In this document: positions 14,441 to 26,047 of the stretch, piece by piece
Position numbering within the stretch: the stretch's first letter is position 1
How the letters are laid out: each line of letters begins with the position of its first letter
From: Plectrocnemia conspersa
Taxonomy: Eukaryota; Arthropoda; Insecta; Trichoptera; Polycentropodidae
DNA: 64,000 nucleotides
Assembly: GCA_009617715.1 (NCBI GenBank)
Contig: VTFK01000003.1
Coordinates: 310,001 to 374,000, forward strand
Reading direction: 5' to 3'
Translations under genes and position numbers: made by a program
The notes under the pieces: model-generated
Databases searched by the model: none
What the model was told of the DNA's origin: nothing
The model's input: the letters and a program-made list of their open reading frames with translations, nothing else

Positions 14441-15059
14441 TGCACTACAGGATGTACAAGACAACCATCAATATACAATTTAATATGTATGTATCGCATA
14501 AGGCCCAAAAAAAAATTAAACCCGGAAGATTATATTTTTCGGTGAAAAAGACTAAAATTAATGATCAGTTATCATAGAGGCGTGGGTAGATCAAGCCGGT
14601 CATTATTGAATTATTGATTTAATGATACGTGCAAAAAATGTTTCCAAGTTATGTTATTTCTTTTAATGAATATTAATTTTGTAATTTAGATGATGTTATG
14701 TTTAAGCTTGATTTGTTTAAGGCCGTTCGATCTAGAATTTAATATTATTTTAATATAAAACAACAAGTTTGAAATATAGTGAGCATAGTATTAAAAAAAA
14801 TAATACAATGACAGGTCGACCACAAATATATTTAATATAGAAAATAACTGTATCAAAAGCTTTAGAAATATCTTTAAAATTAAAAGTAATAAGTTAATTA
14901 ATTAAAATGATAATTATTAATCATGTTTTAATAAAGTGATTATTTATTTTGCTAATTCAACGAATCAGAAACTTTTTCTTTACGGCCTGAAAAAAATATT
15001 TTCTTTAATATGACATCTATCTTTTTAAGAGCCATATAAAAGTCGATTTCACAATCTGA

Positions 15060-15360
15060 GATATTTTCACGATTTTAACGTTTACAACACCTTGTTTCGA
15101 ACATGTCTTGTTTTATTGCTATAAATTCAGCTACGAATTGGCAAAACGGTGAAAACCCCCGACGATCGTGTCTACCGAGCAGTGTGTTTAAGTGCATCCA
15201 GAATTATAAGAATTATTTATAGCCAAGTCGGGTCAAAGGTGTGCTTATTTTGTCGTAAATATATTCGAGATTGAGTAAACAAACGTCAATATGTCGGAAG
15301 AGTTTGGTCTCGACAACAATGCAATGATAAATTACTCTAAATTGCATGCAGCAAAAGACG
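15060..15360. promoter_or_regulatory. GC-richer island, putative regulatory element
   Basis: Balanced composition in AT-rich surroundings. It holds a direct repeat of nuclear-receptor half-sites one base apart (GGGTCAAAGGTGTG near 15,229, DR1-like) and a forkhead-like TGAGTAAACAAAC near 15,274. No coding frame. The call is an inference from motifs. Confidence 0.3.
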
Positions 15361-15755
15361 AATACTTATAATATGTATTTACACTTAACGGACAACCAAT
15401 CGAGAATTGTATTGCAAATTATAATTTATTTTATTAAGGATACACTAACTTTCGTATTGGCGATTTAATGTTCTAATAAAATTGTTAATCTGTCATAGTA
15501 ATTATTTATCATAATTGCGAAAGCAAGCCAAATTGGATATTCAAGGCAATTGAAACAAATAGAACGAAAGCTAGGAATAATTAGATTTTAAAAAATATTT
15601 ACAGGTCAGTTAATATCGTTTCTTCAATTCCTTAAATGTAGTAAATTTACAATTTATATAAATCTAAATGATTTAATATAATATTATACTATACTTTCCG
15701 AGTAAAGAGTATTTCTTTCAGCGGTATTTTTGGGTAATTGCCGACTCGGGAAATT

Positions 15756-15801
15756 TTTTTATAATTTAAAGGTCGTTAGAATGACCTTTAAATTATAAAA
15801 A
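15756..15801. repeat. 19-bp perfect inverted repeat (hairpin)
   Basis: Left arm 15,756-15,774 ends in ATAATTTAAAGGTC; loop GTTAGAAT; right arm 15,783-15,801 begins GACCTTTAAATTAT. All 19 pairs match. The arm sequence AATTTAAAGGTC recurs at about 19,011 and 47,869. Confidence 0.7.
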
Positions 15802-16239
15802 TTTGGCATACAATAATTTTAAATTAATTGAAAATCTAATAGTTAATGTAGCTGTGTGTTTTCATAAAGTTTGAACTCTTCTTAGCGTTAGTATATATTT
15901 TAATTAATAACTCAAATAAATTTCTCGTGCATAAATATTAATTAAAATTGTTATAAATAAAATCAGTATAAAAATTTTTTACACAAATATATATATACTG
16001 TAATAATATTTTTCTATAATAAAAATTTTAATTAATTTATCATTATTCATAAAAAATAAACCCCATTTGTAATTTGTTAGTGAAGCAAAATGAAGAAGTA
16101 TATCATTAGAGAATTATATGTCTTAAATGACTTACCCAATGGAAGTTTAAAAGTTCCCTATTATTCATATTTTTTTTAATGGTGACTACCGACGTGATCT
16201 GGATACATAATAATAATTCGAGCCACGACATCTAAGAAC

Positions 16240-16710
16240 AGTTGTATTATTTAAGGAGAGTTTGTCTACAATAGTTACTGTTTCTGGCTTCCACTACCAC
16301 AGCGCTCTTTTAGCACCCTCTTTGTGAAACTGTATATTCGGACGACTGGTTAATGACCCTTATTTATTTAAATCGTTCTATATTTATACTAAATATTTAG
16401 TACGATACAAGTGTATAAGTTATTATATTATCAAACAAATATATAATATGATGATTTGAGAAAAATAATGCTTATTAAGGCAAATATTTACTCTTTAATG
16501 AAAAGTAATTATTCTAGGTTACATTTTTCATGCATTGCTAGTACACAAGCTATTTATGCTGCCACAAATAGATCAGTGGGGGGTGAAGGAGTGTAATATC
16601 CGAGAAGCGCAGGCTCTCTGGTGCAACGATAAATGCACGTCTTCTCTAGTGGGAGTCTTTTGGGAAGTCCTGATCAGCTACCTAAAAGCGAAGCCCCGTT
16701 GATGAAAATT
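16240..16710 (+). other. GC-richer island containing a 48-codon ORF
   Basis: The second half holds an ORF at 16,556-16,702 starting MLPQIDQWGVKECNIREAQ and ending ISYLKAKPR before TGA. It is short, has four Trp and three Cys residues and matches no family I know. The first half (16,240-16,360) has no frame. It could be a regulatory island with a chance ORF, or a small coding exon. Confidence 0.22.
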
Positions 16711-17471
16711 CTGTGAAATTTAAATATTTTAAGTCATCTCAAATGCGACAGTTTGCTTTGGTTTTAGTGTTTTATGGCCAATGATACGAAAATATTATTC
16801 AGTTGTTTAAATGAATCATTCCAATTTTAGGCTATTAGGTTTTTTATTGGATGTGTGACACATGTTGGCCGCCACAGAGTTTTTATTTTTAGAAAATATC
16901 TTAATTTTCATTTAATAAATTAAGCTTTATTATTTAAAATCCAAGGCATCTGCGCATATAATCAAACATTAGACTTTAAATAACTTATTATATTATTTTA
17001 TAAAATAACAGAATGAAACCTATGCAAGATTAAATTTTTTTTAGATATATTTATGAATATTATCATTTTCAATATCTTAAGAATGTTCATAAGATTTTTT
17101 TTATCTATATTTCAGCACGAAAAATTAGTGATGTAATTTGATTCATCTAAAATACCAATGTTTTAATCTCACACGTATCTCATGTTTTTTATTTTTTATG
17201 AAGATTAAAATTAGTGATTATTACAATAATAATTTGATCTCATATTAGATTTTCATATAATTTTAACTTTCACAATATCTACAGCTAATATATATTTATA
17301 TTATTTTTACACCACTTTTAAAAATATGTAACAAAATAGGAGTCACTGAAAATTTGTGAGCATGGCATGTGTATCATTGCTGAAATGTAGAATTGTAAGT
17401 TTTCATCGCCATCACGGAATCACGGAATTTAAATATTATAAAATAAGATTTGTTGCCAATTTGTTATAGTG

Positions 17472-17676
17472 ACAAGAAAATTCTGGCTTTAAATGATTCA
17501 GAAACTACATGAAATGCATGTTTTAAGATGCTGCGCATGAAATGCATGTTTTAGTATTTTTTCAAACATTTAGCAAAAATATTTAATAAAAATATAAATA
17601 AACATACGACGAAAACAGCTTACATGTATTTTATTTATATATTTTAATAAACAAGAAAATTCTACTTTTAAATGAT
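17472..17676 (+). repeat. Local direct repeats
   Basis: CATGAAATGCATGTTTTA occurs perfectly at 17,508-17,525 and 17,536-17,553 (28-bp period). Around it, ACAAGAAAATTCT followed by TTTAAATGAT occurs at 17,472-17,497 and 17,651-17,676 with few differences. This suggests nested small duplications. Confidence 0.65.
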
Positions 17677-18339
17677 ATATAATCCGTATTGCTAAATCAT
17701 TATACCATGTATACATTTATTAATTTTCCCATAAAACTAAATGTAAGCAAATTTATCTGAAACTTGATACTACAAAATAGTAGAATAAATTGGATTTTCA
17801 TGGTAATTTTAAAGGGCTTATTTATTTATTATGTATATAAATTTTAGATCAACGTTCTATAATAAATCTATCAAATTCGTTTATATTAATCTAATTTTAA
17901 CAAGAATGTGAAAGATAAATAAATATTATTTTATAGAATATATTTTAACGGTATTTAGTTACACTTAATTCATTATATTGCGCAGTTATATACCAAACCG
18001 TGATATATTATTATTTAATTAATTAAAACTTTCATAATCGCTCAAAGATGATTAATGCGAGAGACAAGTTGATCGTCGGTTCACTGTTTGTTCAAAACAC
18101 ACCAGGGTTTTATATTCTATCATTAAATATGACATTTTAACGATCCCAATAAAATATGCACCGGCGTTACAACTTTTCCCACCAGACGGTTTCGATTCTG
18201 TACAAATCTATTTCCCAATTGTATAACCTTAATCTAACAGAACATCTTCTTCCTATATTTAAGAATTAGTTTATATATAAAAAAAAAAATAAAAAATATG
18301 TATAATTGTAGGTATATCTGCACCATCTTATTTGAAGAC

Positions 18340-18620
18340 GTTCAATAAATCATGACGTTCCGTGACGCCGGGATCGTGAACAAATTTTTGACGGTCACGG
18401 GTAAAAGTGAACAATGAACAGTTATCGATTGTTCTAATCCTTTTCGGCAAGTGGACTTTTGTGTTTATGGTGCGAAATGTCATGGCCACGTAACTGACAT
18501 GACATCCTGTGTCTGATCGAAAATGGCCCAGTGGACCAATTCTTGTAGTACATCCGCGAAAAGCTTTTAAGGAGATTGCCGCTTGTCGTAGCTTATCTCT
18601 TGGTCAGATAATGTGATGAC
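18340..18620. promoter_or_regulatory. GC-richer island with two inverted repeats and a Hox-like site
   Basis: Holds CAATAAATCATGA (posterior Hox-like TAAATCA) near 18,342. CCGTGAC (18,360-18,366) is inverted as GTCACGG (18,394-18,400). ATGTCATG (18,477-18,484) is inverted as CATGACAT (18,498-18,505). Frames are broken. A conserved enhancer is the likeliest reading; this is inference. Confidence 0.35.
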
Positions 18621-19351
18621 TGGTATGTATATTTTTTAAGTAATAAAGCATATGTGTTATATAAATTTTTTTTTAAATAGTAAATGTCATGCTAAATAGA
18701 TTAAACAAGAAAAAATACACATAATTTGACTTTTAACTATTTAACACACAAATAATTATTATTTATTTACTCAAAACAATATAAATAATTACTAAATGCT
18801 TTATATGGTAAGATTGACATCCAATTATGTATTTTGCACACTTATTTCATCACTGACAATAACAAAATTTAATTATTTCGTGTTGCTTGATTGCTAGAAA
18901 AATAATTATGGTCTTATTATTTTTTTTTATTTTACCTAGTATATGTTACATAATTTTATATAGCGCATTTTTCGATATTTTTTTTGGGGTTCCAACCACC
19001 TGAACATATAATTTAAAGGTCATTTTAACGATCATTACAAAAAAATAAAAATAAATTCTAATTCATCTCGAAAGTAACGACTAACAATGGATAACATATG
19101 GGAAAGAAATGAACAATTGCGTTAATGATTCTTAAAATTTCAAAAACACCTATTATCACAGTTTCAATCACTTGTAATCCATATAAGTAGCAAAAACTAT
19201 ATTTTGTATGGAAAAGATGCATGATAGAAAATATGTTCTACCCTGAAAAATAAGACTATTTTTATTTTTACCGATATATTAACGATCACCAAAAGTTGCC
19301 ACCTAGCATTTTCATTTTAAAGTGTAAAAAAAATTGTGTGTGCGTCCAATA

Positions 19352-19394
19352 AGCGATGCAATTGGCCCACCAACATCCTCGTCTGCAATGCAAC
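19352..19394 (+). repeat. Five-copy 43-bp core element, copy 1
   Basis: Starts AGCGATGCAATTGGC, continues CCACCAACATCCTCGTCTG. It aligns without gaps to copies at 24,180, 38,197, 45,589 and 47,762. In this copy the last ten bases differ most (CAATGCAAC instead of TGATTTGNC). Confidence 0.7.
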
Positions 19395-19559
19395 ACTGAA
19401 CCACTAATAAAAAATATGCAACAAAGGGCAGGCAAAACTTATTTATTAGTTTATTACTTTTCGTATAATTTTAGCTAATATGTTTTTATGCAGTTTTTTT
19501 AAAGCATACTTTGTATCAATTACTATTAAAATTTTAAATTTTAATAATATTTGACTCAG

Positions 19560-19830
19560 CTGTTAATTTACTGTGACCGAAATGATCATCCATCAACAAG
19601 AAATGGGATGACACACAAAGCCCTCGTTAGTTCCATATAAATAACACAAGTTTTGTTCTTACATACCAATCAAAACTCTGAGGATCGTCCATTGACATCG
19701 TCCCTCCGCCAGCTTCTCCACTACAGCTCGAAAAAAACCTTTCGCCATTTATCGTCTGTCGCAACAAATGTACTATAACTAGGCTGCGAAGTAACACACC
19801 TAGGGTTCTCAATCCTTAAAGTATAGTTAG
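19560..19830 (-). other. GC-richer island with possible donor-bounded exon
   Basis: On the minus strand a frame of 61 codons (19,627-19,812) includes ERFFSSCSGEAGGGTMSMD and DPQSFDWY. This is followed at once by GGTATGTAAG, a good 5' splice-donor match. An alternative ATG in another frame gives MAKGFFRAVVEKLAEGRCQW. Neither product is recognised. It could be a first coding exon ending at the donor, or only a noncoding island. Confidence 0.22.
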
Positions 19831-21980
19831 CGTGTCGGAAATAATATTTAATGAGTACACTATAACAACACCTTAATGACCAGGTTATAAATCCAAATTT
19901 ACAATTTCAATTGTGTCTGTAAAGTCAAATTTAGTGATTTTTATATACATAGGTATAATTCCGATTAAACAGAAAATTAGATATTGATAGATTTTCCTTT
20001 TCTTTTGGATAAATAATCAAAATAAAATTAAGCTATTTCTTACATAGATACATTTATTAATTATTTATAATTGTAACTTACTTAGTACTCATTAACATAT
20101 TACCCCACTGTAACATATTAGGTTAACAACATACTGTAATAAAAGACTTACAGTAAATAAAAACAATTAAACCAAGTTGATACAAATATATGCATTTTGT
20201 AAAAGTAAAACGACTGTTTGCTTGGAATATTTCAGACCTATTTAAAAAACAGGTTACATTAATAAAAACCTTGAGGCTTAGTATTTCTGTATTGAATAAA
20301 GTAGCTAATATATCAGTATAGCAAATAGGAACGAATGATTTTAAATATCATAAAATAATAATCTTAAAAATAATTAAAAAGACATTTTCCTAATTCAAAT
20401 TAACCCTTCTTTTACGCGTGCATCTACTTAATTACAATATTTTTATAAAAACATGGCAATTAAAAAATAATGTATTTATGGATGAAATTAAATAAAAATA
20501 AAACTAATTCAAATTAATATTCTCATCCCAAAAATATAAAAAAATACAATTTTTAATATGTCATATAATATTTTACTATAAAAATTTGGGTTTTTTAATT
20601 TTTTACCCACAGAAGAACTATAATCATAAAAATACAATAAAATTTGAAATTATAAGGTGAAAAATGCACAATAATATTAACGAAAGTCCACTATTTAAGG
20701 ATTTGAATTTCTCGTAAAAAATCTCTCAATCAAAGAAAGCTGCAAATATAACAGTGGAATTAAACGAAAATCAGTTCTTACAACTAAGAAGATATCTTTT
20801 TGTCGACCGACCCAAAAGTCAGCTGATCTGATAAATAACGGACCACAACTCCTGATATATAAGCTCGTGAGAAGACATAACAAAACCTACATTTAGGAAT
20901 CCTTAGATTTAGACGCAACTGGAACAACCAGCTACAGCTCATTTCGCAATGTATCGTATATGTTACTTCTTCCTGCTTTCAATACAGGAGAATATTTTTT
21001 CAGCAGCGTTAAAACATTCACTTATGATAATTAAATCATTGTTTTTGCTGGATTTATAAATCGTTACGGATTTTTTAAACACAAAGAAAGTATAACAGTG
21101 CTGCGATTGTATACTATGCCATTTTATACGAACATTAATTGAAATACTATAATTTTTCATTTAGCTTAAGATTTTTATTAGTCATTGTTATACATTTTTC
21201 ATTGCTTGAATGCAAATATGTTAGCTTATGATTTTTTCATAAATCTTTGTTATAAAAATATTATTTTATAAATCTTCACGTCTTGACGTGCATAGCATGA
21301 TTTTTTTTTTAATTTTTGACATTGTTATAATAATACATCAACATCTATATACTTTGTCTTTTCTATATAAAAAATCGTGATTGAGTCTTTCATCGCTTAT
21401 TCAATAAGATCACGGAGCGTCAATCAAAACTCTTACAAAGCTTTTAGTACGATACAACCGACGGATTCAATTAACTGTATACTCATAAGTACATAAACAA
21501 CATAAAGGAACGTACATTGTTCAATATTTATATTGACAAATTAATTGTATAATATTATTTGTTACAAATAAACTATTTTGGCATCTCGCAGACCTTGAGA
21601 TTTTTACCATAAACCCAATTATCAATGAGCCTATAGCATGATGTAATACGTATTCATTTTTTAATGATATATTTTATGGATAGCCAAGAGCGAAATTGTC
21701 AAACGTAACTAATATTTTGTTTCACACTGTATATTATATATTGAAAAATAAAAAAAAGTTAATTTATTAAAACATGATTTGCTATCTGGATTGATATTAA
21801 AATATGTGCCATGGTTTGCTTAGTTATACTATTTATTACATATTATGGTCTCAAAAATAATATGACATTTAACTTTTATTTAAAAAAAAATACAGCTATT
21901 AATGATCTGGCATGCAGTTATTATAAAGTATGATTAATTGAAATAATTAGAAGCAGAATAAATTAGTTATTACTGTAGAT
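19830..21980. other. AT-rich spacer, no gene recognised
   Basis: Short frames only. A 62-codon minus frame at 20,695-20,883 lies in a slightly GC-richer patch but has no identifiable domain. Confidence 0.5.
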
Positions 21981-22145
21981 TTTTTCTTCAGAAATCTAGA
22001 TCCTAGACCCACCAGATACTGACCCGGAACAAAGATCGCTAATTTGAGATATTAACCACTCAAGGCGCAATAGCTTTCGGTGCAAACATCGATCTAATTG
22101 ATCGATGCACCGCGATTTAACCCGTTAAGTGCCAGCAAAATTAGT
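21980..22145. promoter_or_regulatory. GC-richer island with a 13-bp bulged hairpin
   Basis: The stem CGGTGC-(AAAC)-ATCGATC (22,078-22,094), loop TAATT, and GATCGATGCACCG (22,100-22,112) pairs over 13 bp with one 4-base bulge. No coding frame. Likely a conserved noncoding element. Confidence 0.35.
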
Positions 22146-22809
22146 AATTATGATGGATTGCATTCGTTTTATGTAATGGTTTTAGAGTGCATTTTGATTA
22201 TGTGATAAGCTTCAATAAGCTTTATTAAAAAATATATTAAACTGATAATATGTATGGATTTTAATGTCATATAATCGTACAATATATTTATGCCTTAATT
22301 GTTAATTTTTAATTAGATATTGTATAAAAAGTATATTACTGTTTTTTGAGATCGTTTTATACAAGATCAAATTTAATATTAAAATATGTTTAATAATTAA
22401 TTTTATAAGCTCTATAATTCTTAAAACTATAATATAGAATTGCTTATTGTCTTAATTTTTTTAAATGCATTGTTAAATAAATGGAATTAAATGCTTTTTG
22501 CTGATTCTGAGAATCAATATTATTGTAAAATAATTTATAAAGCCCTGCAATTTAACATAAAATCAATATTTTTGTATCTTATAGCCTAAAGAATATAAAA
22601 TTGTTATTAACACTAGTTTTTAAAGATCACTACAATTTCTTGCTTATTTTATATAAGGAACAGTATCTATATATGATGTCGTCAATTATATATTATTATT
22701 ATACTATTGGACCTCGATTCATAATTATATATTTTTATTTCCGAAATCCATCTAAACCTTCTAAACATCTAAACCATTTAATATTTTAATTACTATCATA
22801 TTTTGATTT

Positions 22810-23115
22810 ATTGAAGTCCACCGAATTCATTAGCCAAGACGTGACCGGTATAGCACACGATCGCGCCGCCTTAAGGCACCGTAAATCTGTTGAATAAATC
22901 ACCGCAAAAGGCCATTAATCAGATGATCTCCGACATCAATCTCCATTTTACAACCTTTGTAGCATTGATTTCGCGTCCTGTGGCCGATCGATCTGCAATG
23001 AATCATCGACGATTTAACACTTTCGGTTTTTAGGATCTACACATTGATCTATGTGGTTGTTGATCGAAGACCATACACACAAGGTTATATGGACTGACAT
23101 GTAAGAAAGATTAAG
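22810..23115. promoter_or_regulatory. GC-richer island with an Exd-Hox composite site
   Basis: CCATTAATCA at 22,912-22,921 is the reverse complement of TGATTAATGG, the canonical Exd/Pbx-Hox composite. AATAAATCACCG at 22,893-22,904 recurs exactly at 42,711-42,722 in another island. A run of overlapping CGATC-type words lies near 22,985. No long frame. Enhancer identity is inferred. Confidence 0.42.
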
Positions 23116-23959
23116 CTCCCGATAGAAAATTACCACTTTGATGTACATTAAGATATAATATATTTAGTAATAAAAAATAATATTTGTAGCGGATGCGTTT
23201 GAAGCGTATTCATATGATAATTAGTTAAATTCACGGATCTATTATATCTAGATTTGTATCATACATATGTTAATATATAGTGGCAGAATTTTTTGTGAGT
23301 AATTATTTGGTTCAATATCGTTCGGTAGCAATTAACAGCAACAATGTCACAGTGTGCAGATAACGATCTTTGAATATTAATATCTGGTTATATTCGTTAA
23401 TAAATCTATATGACAATTCTGCGCATTAAATTATTAATATAGTAATAAATATGTATAGTAATTTAATTAAAATTAATTAATTAATATATCTTAGGCGTTT
23501 ACGTAATATTAAAAATATCCAAGAAAATAAATTAATACCGTTCTATATAAATGTGGTAAATTGAGCTGTTTATATTTTTAATTAAATTAATTGTGATTAT
23601 ACTTGAATTTCCATTAAATTTAAGTATTGCTTATAACAAAAAAATAATATAAAATTGTATATCATTACAGTAGCGTTTCACATTATTCCGCTGCAGAATT
23701 GATCATTAGATATTTAACGAAACTGTTTTTATTAGTCACAATGTATCTAGTCAGGTTTTAATAACTCGTAATAAATGCCTCTTGAAAATCACGTTAAATA
23801 CAAAGAATCTTATTTTTCAGAAAAAAATATGGTTGAGGGGTATTTTTTTAAAGATTTTAAACGCAAGCATCCAAACTGTAGTCACATAAACATTACTTGC
23901 TTATACGGTCCGAGTATCAATATTGTTTGAAATTAAATTTATAATGAAATTTTAAAAAA

Positions 23960-24430
23960 AATCGGTTTTGAGCCCGAAGGAGTGTGACTTTGCAGCCAAA
24001 ATAGACGCAGGAAAAAGCTGATGGCATTTTATTTTTATTATGTAAAATTTACCACAGAAATAGTGTCAAGTCTCGGATGAGGACGTCAAGAAGATGTCTC
24101 GGATTCAAGAGAAATTATATCTGACCGAATTGTTTGATCATCTGCTGATGTGGCAAAGTGTCTTGATTACTACAGCTCTGGCGAATCACAGATGCGCATG
24201 TTGGTGAGCCAATTGCATCGCTAGATTATTAAGCCAAGGAAATGGTTCACGCCTTGAAGCGAAATTTTTCATGAACGTTAATTTAAGCAGTAGATAGCAA
24301 TATTAGTTTTCACTTAGTATAGTCGCATTGTCTATCGCGCATCCTTTACGCATAAAAGGGTAGTTTTTATGGTGCTCACGAGTGTTTAACGAGCTAGCCG
24401 GTAAGTTGTCTGTAAACTCAAACAAATTAT
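23960..24430. promoter_or_regulatory. GC-richer island, putative regulatory element
   Basis: Balanced composition, broken frames. The word GTCTCGGAT is directly repeated about 30 bp apart near 24,069 and 24,096. Copy 2 of the five-copy element lies inside it. Confidence 0.28.
24180..24222 (-). repeat. Five-copy 43-bp core element, copy 2
   Basis: On the minus strand: AGCGATGCAATTGGC, then TCACCAACATGCGCATCTG and TGATTCGCC. Similarity to copies 4 and 5 continues past the core on the plus-strand right side (CCAAGGAAATGGTTCAC versus CCAACGAAATATGTTCAC in copy 5). Confidence 0.7.
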
Positions 24431-25204
24431 TACACAATTGTGCAATTTAGTATTCTCTTATTTTCATTACGCCTTTTGTCAAAACGAGTTGCATATTTGT
24501 CTTTCAAAATATTTATTATTTAATATAAAACACTTAATAATATTTTCGAAAATTCGGACAGCAAATTTTTCTTCTTTTGGAACAATAAATCCATGACAAC
24601 ATCGTCTTTGACAATATATCGTGTATAATAGACTGCTTCTGGATTTCTAAATATTTATACCAGGGGTCAGAGCACTACTCGGTAATTTATTCCAATAAAA
24701 TATATTATTTATTAATTTTTGTCAGTTACGATTATCCAAAAGAACTTATGAGAAAATAGTGGATAGAAAATTGTGACATATATTTATATGACTGATGATT
24801 GGATTTATTTATACTTTTATTATTGCATATTTAATACTATTTTAGAATATAGAAATAATACTTATTCTCGAAAGATTTATCTATAAAGTAACAATAATTA
24901 AATTTAAGGTATAAATATTATCTAGTCCCAGACATTTTGGCTTAACATATGCGAATTTTTCTTTTATAAAAATCATTTATTTGCATTTTAAAATAAATTA
25001 CGTTATATGTGTTTAAAGATTGTAACTTTTTTTGTGTACTCTCAATGATTTGAGGTATTAAAAGATAATAATATTTAGTTGTTACAAAAATAAAAAAAAA
25101 TATTATATTTTTCATATTTATTTTCTTAAGAATAAAAGATAAATCAAGTTTGATTTAAAAAAAAACAGTTAACATATTTTAATCAATACTTAATTTAATT
25201 AATG

Positions 25205-26047
25205 CAGGGATCGAAAAAACGCGGCTCGTGAGCCGCATACTGCTCTTGAGGTATGTGCGTGTGGTTTTTGGAAAAATTCACAATTTTTACAAAAAGAATT
25301 ACAATTTATTTATAGAATTTGTAATTTAGATTATCAACAGCACTGTGGAAAAAATGGTCGAGTTTTTAAGTTAAATAGATAGCGAATATGACTTTCTCCT
25401 TTACAACAAAGTGGATTGGCTTTTGAGAAGTGAAGTTTTAAAGCGTTTTGCTACTTGCCTAAACGAATGTAAAATATTTTTCAAAAAGAATAATGTACAA
25501 AATTCAGAATTAACAGACTTCAAGAATTGCAAAAAATATATTTTATGCTATCAATCAATCACAAATTACAAGGAAAAGGATACACTACATTTTTGATGCT
25601 CGTAGGAGTGATTTCATTAAAAAATAAATTGTTGTTTTAGAGATCCATGAATTATTTCGAAGAATGGGATAAATAACACCAAAAAAGATAATTTTAGAAC
25701 AGCAAACTTTTGACATACAACAAAACAAACAAACTTTTGACATTCAATTGGTGGATTTAACGGGTAAAGAGTTATGGAGCTTTTGTCATTGAAATTGAAG
25801 ATTTAGAGAGAGAGAAAATACAATTTAATTTTACAAAGCATGTGGAGTGCTTTAAAACATATGCATAAAGTAGATACTATGGTTTTTAATACACGGAATA
25901 GCTTTCCGAACTTGAATGACCTGTTAAAAATATTGCACTCACTTGAATAAATTGTTTTTGTAAAAATATATTTATGGCTCTTGAAAAAAATCTAAATCGT
26001 TATGATAATCATATTTTTTCTTTGGTTCAAGAGTTTGCCAACTTCTG
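25205..26047 (+). mobile_element. Short hAT-type element, decayed
   Basis: The left end reads CAGGGATCG, followed by GCGGCTCGTGAGCCGCAT (25,222-25,239) and CTGCTCTTG. This matches the well-known hAT terminus of the type CAGGGGTCGGCAAC...GCGGCTCGCGAGCCGCATGC. The right end TTCAAGAGTTTGCCAACTTC then TG (to 26,047) is its diverged inverse. The 8 bp to the right, CTCTAGAA, fits the usual hAT target pattern, but the left flank (AATTAATG) does not match it, so the duplication is lost or the ends are misplaced by a few bases. At 843 bp it keeps only part of a transposase. Confidence 0.7.
25378..25640 (+). pseudogene. hAT transposase fragment (GTF2IRD2/ZBED-like)
   Basis: The frame at 25,411-25,596 and its upstream extension read EYDFLLYNKVDWLLRSEVLK and RFATCLNECKIFFKKNNV, then NSELTDFKN. 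These align with the [23 protein letters not shown] block and following LxD-W of hAT transposases. Next, QSITNYKEKDTLHF corresponds to the DIT-HLN-LQGKD region with a deletion. Only about 75 residues of a 600-700-residue protein remain. The diagnostic WLSRGKV has become WLLRSEV. Not functional. Confidence 0.65.
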
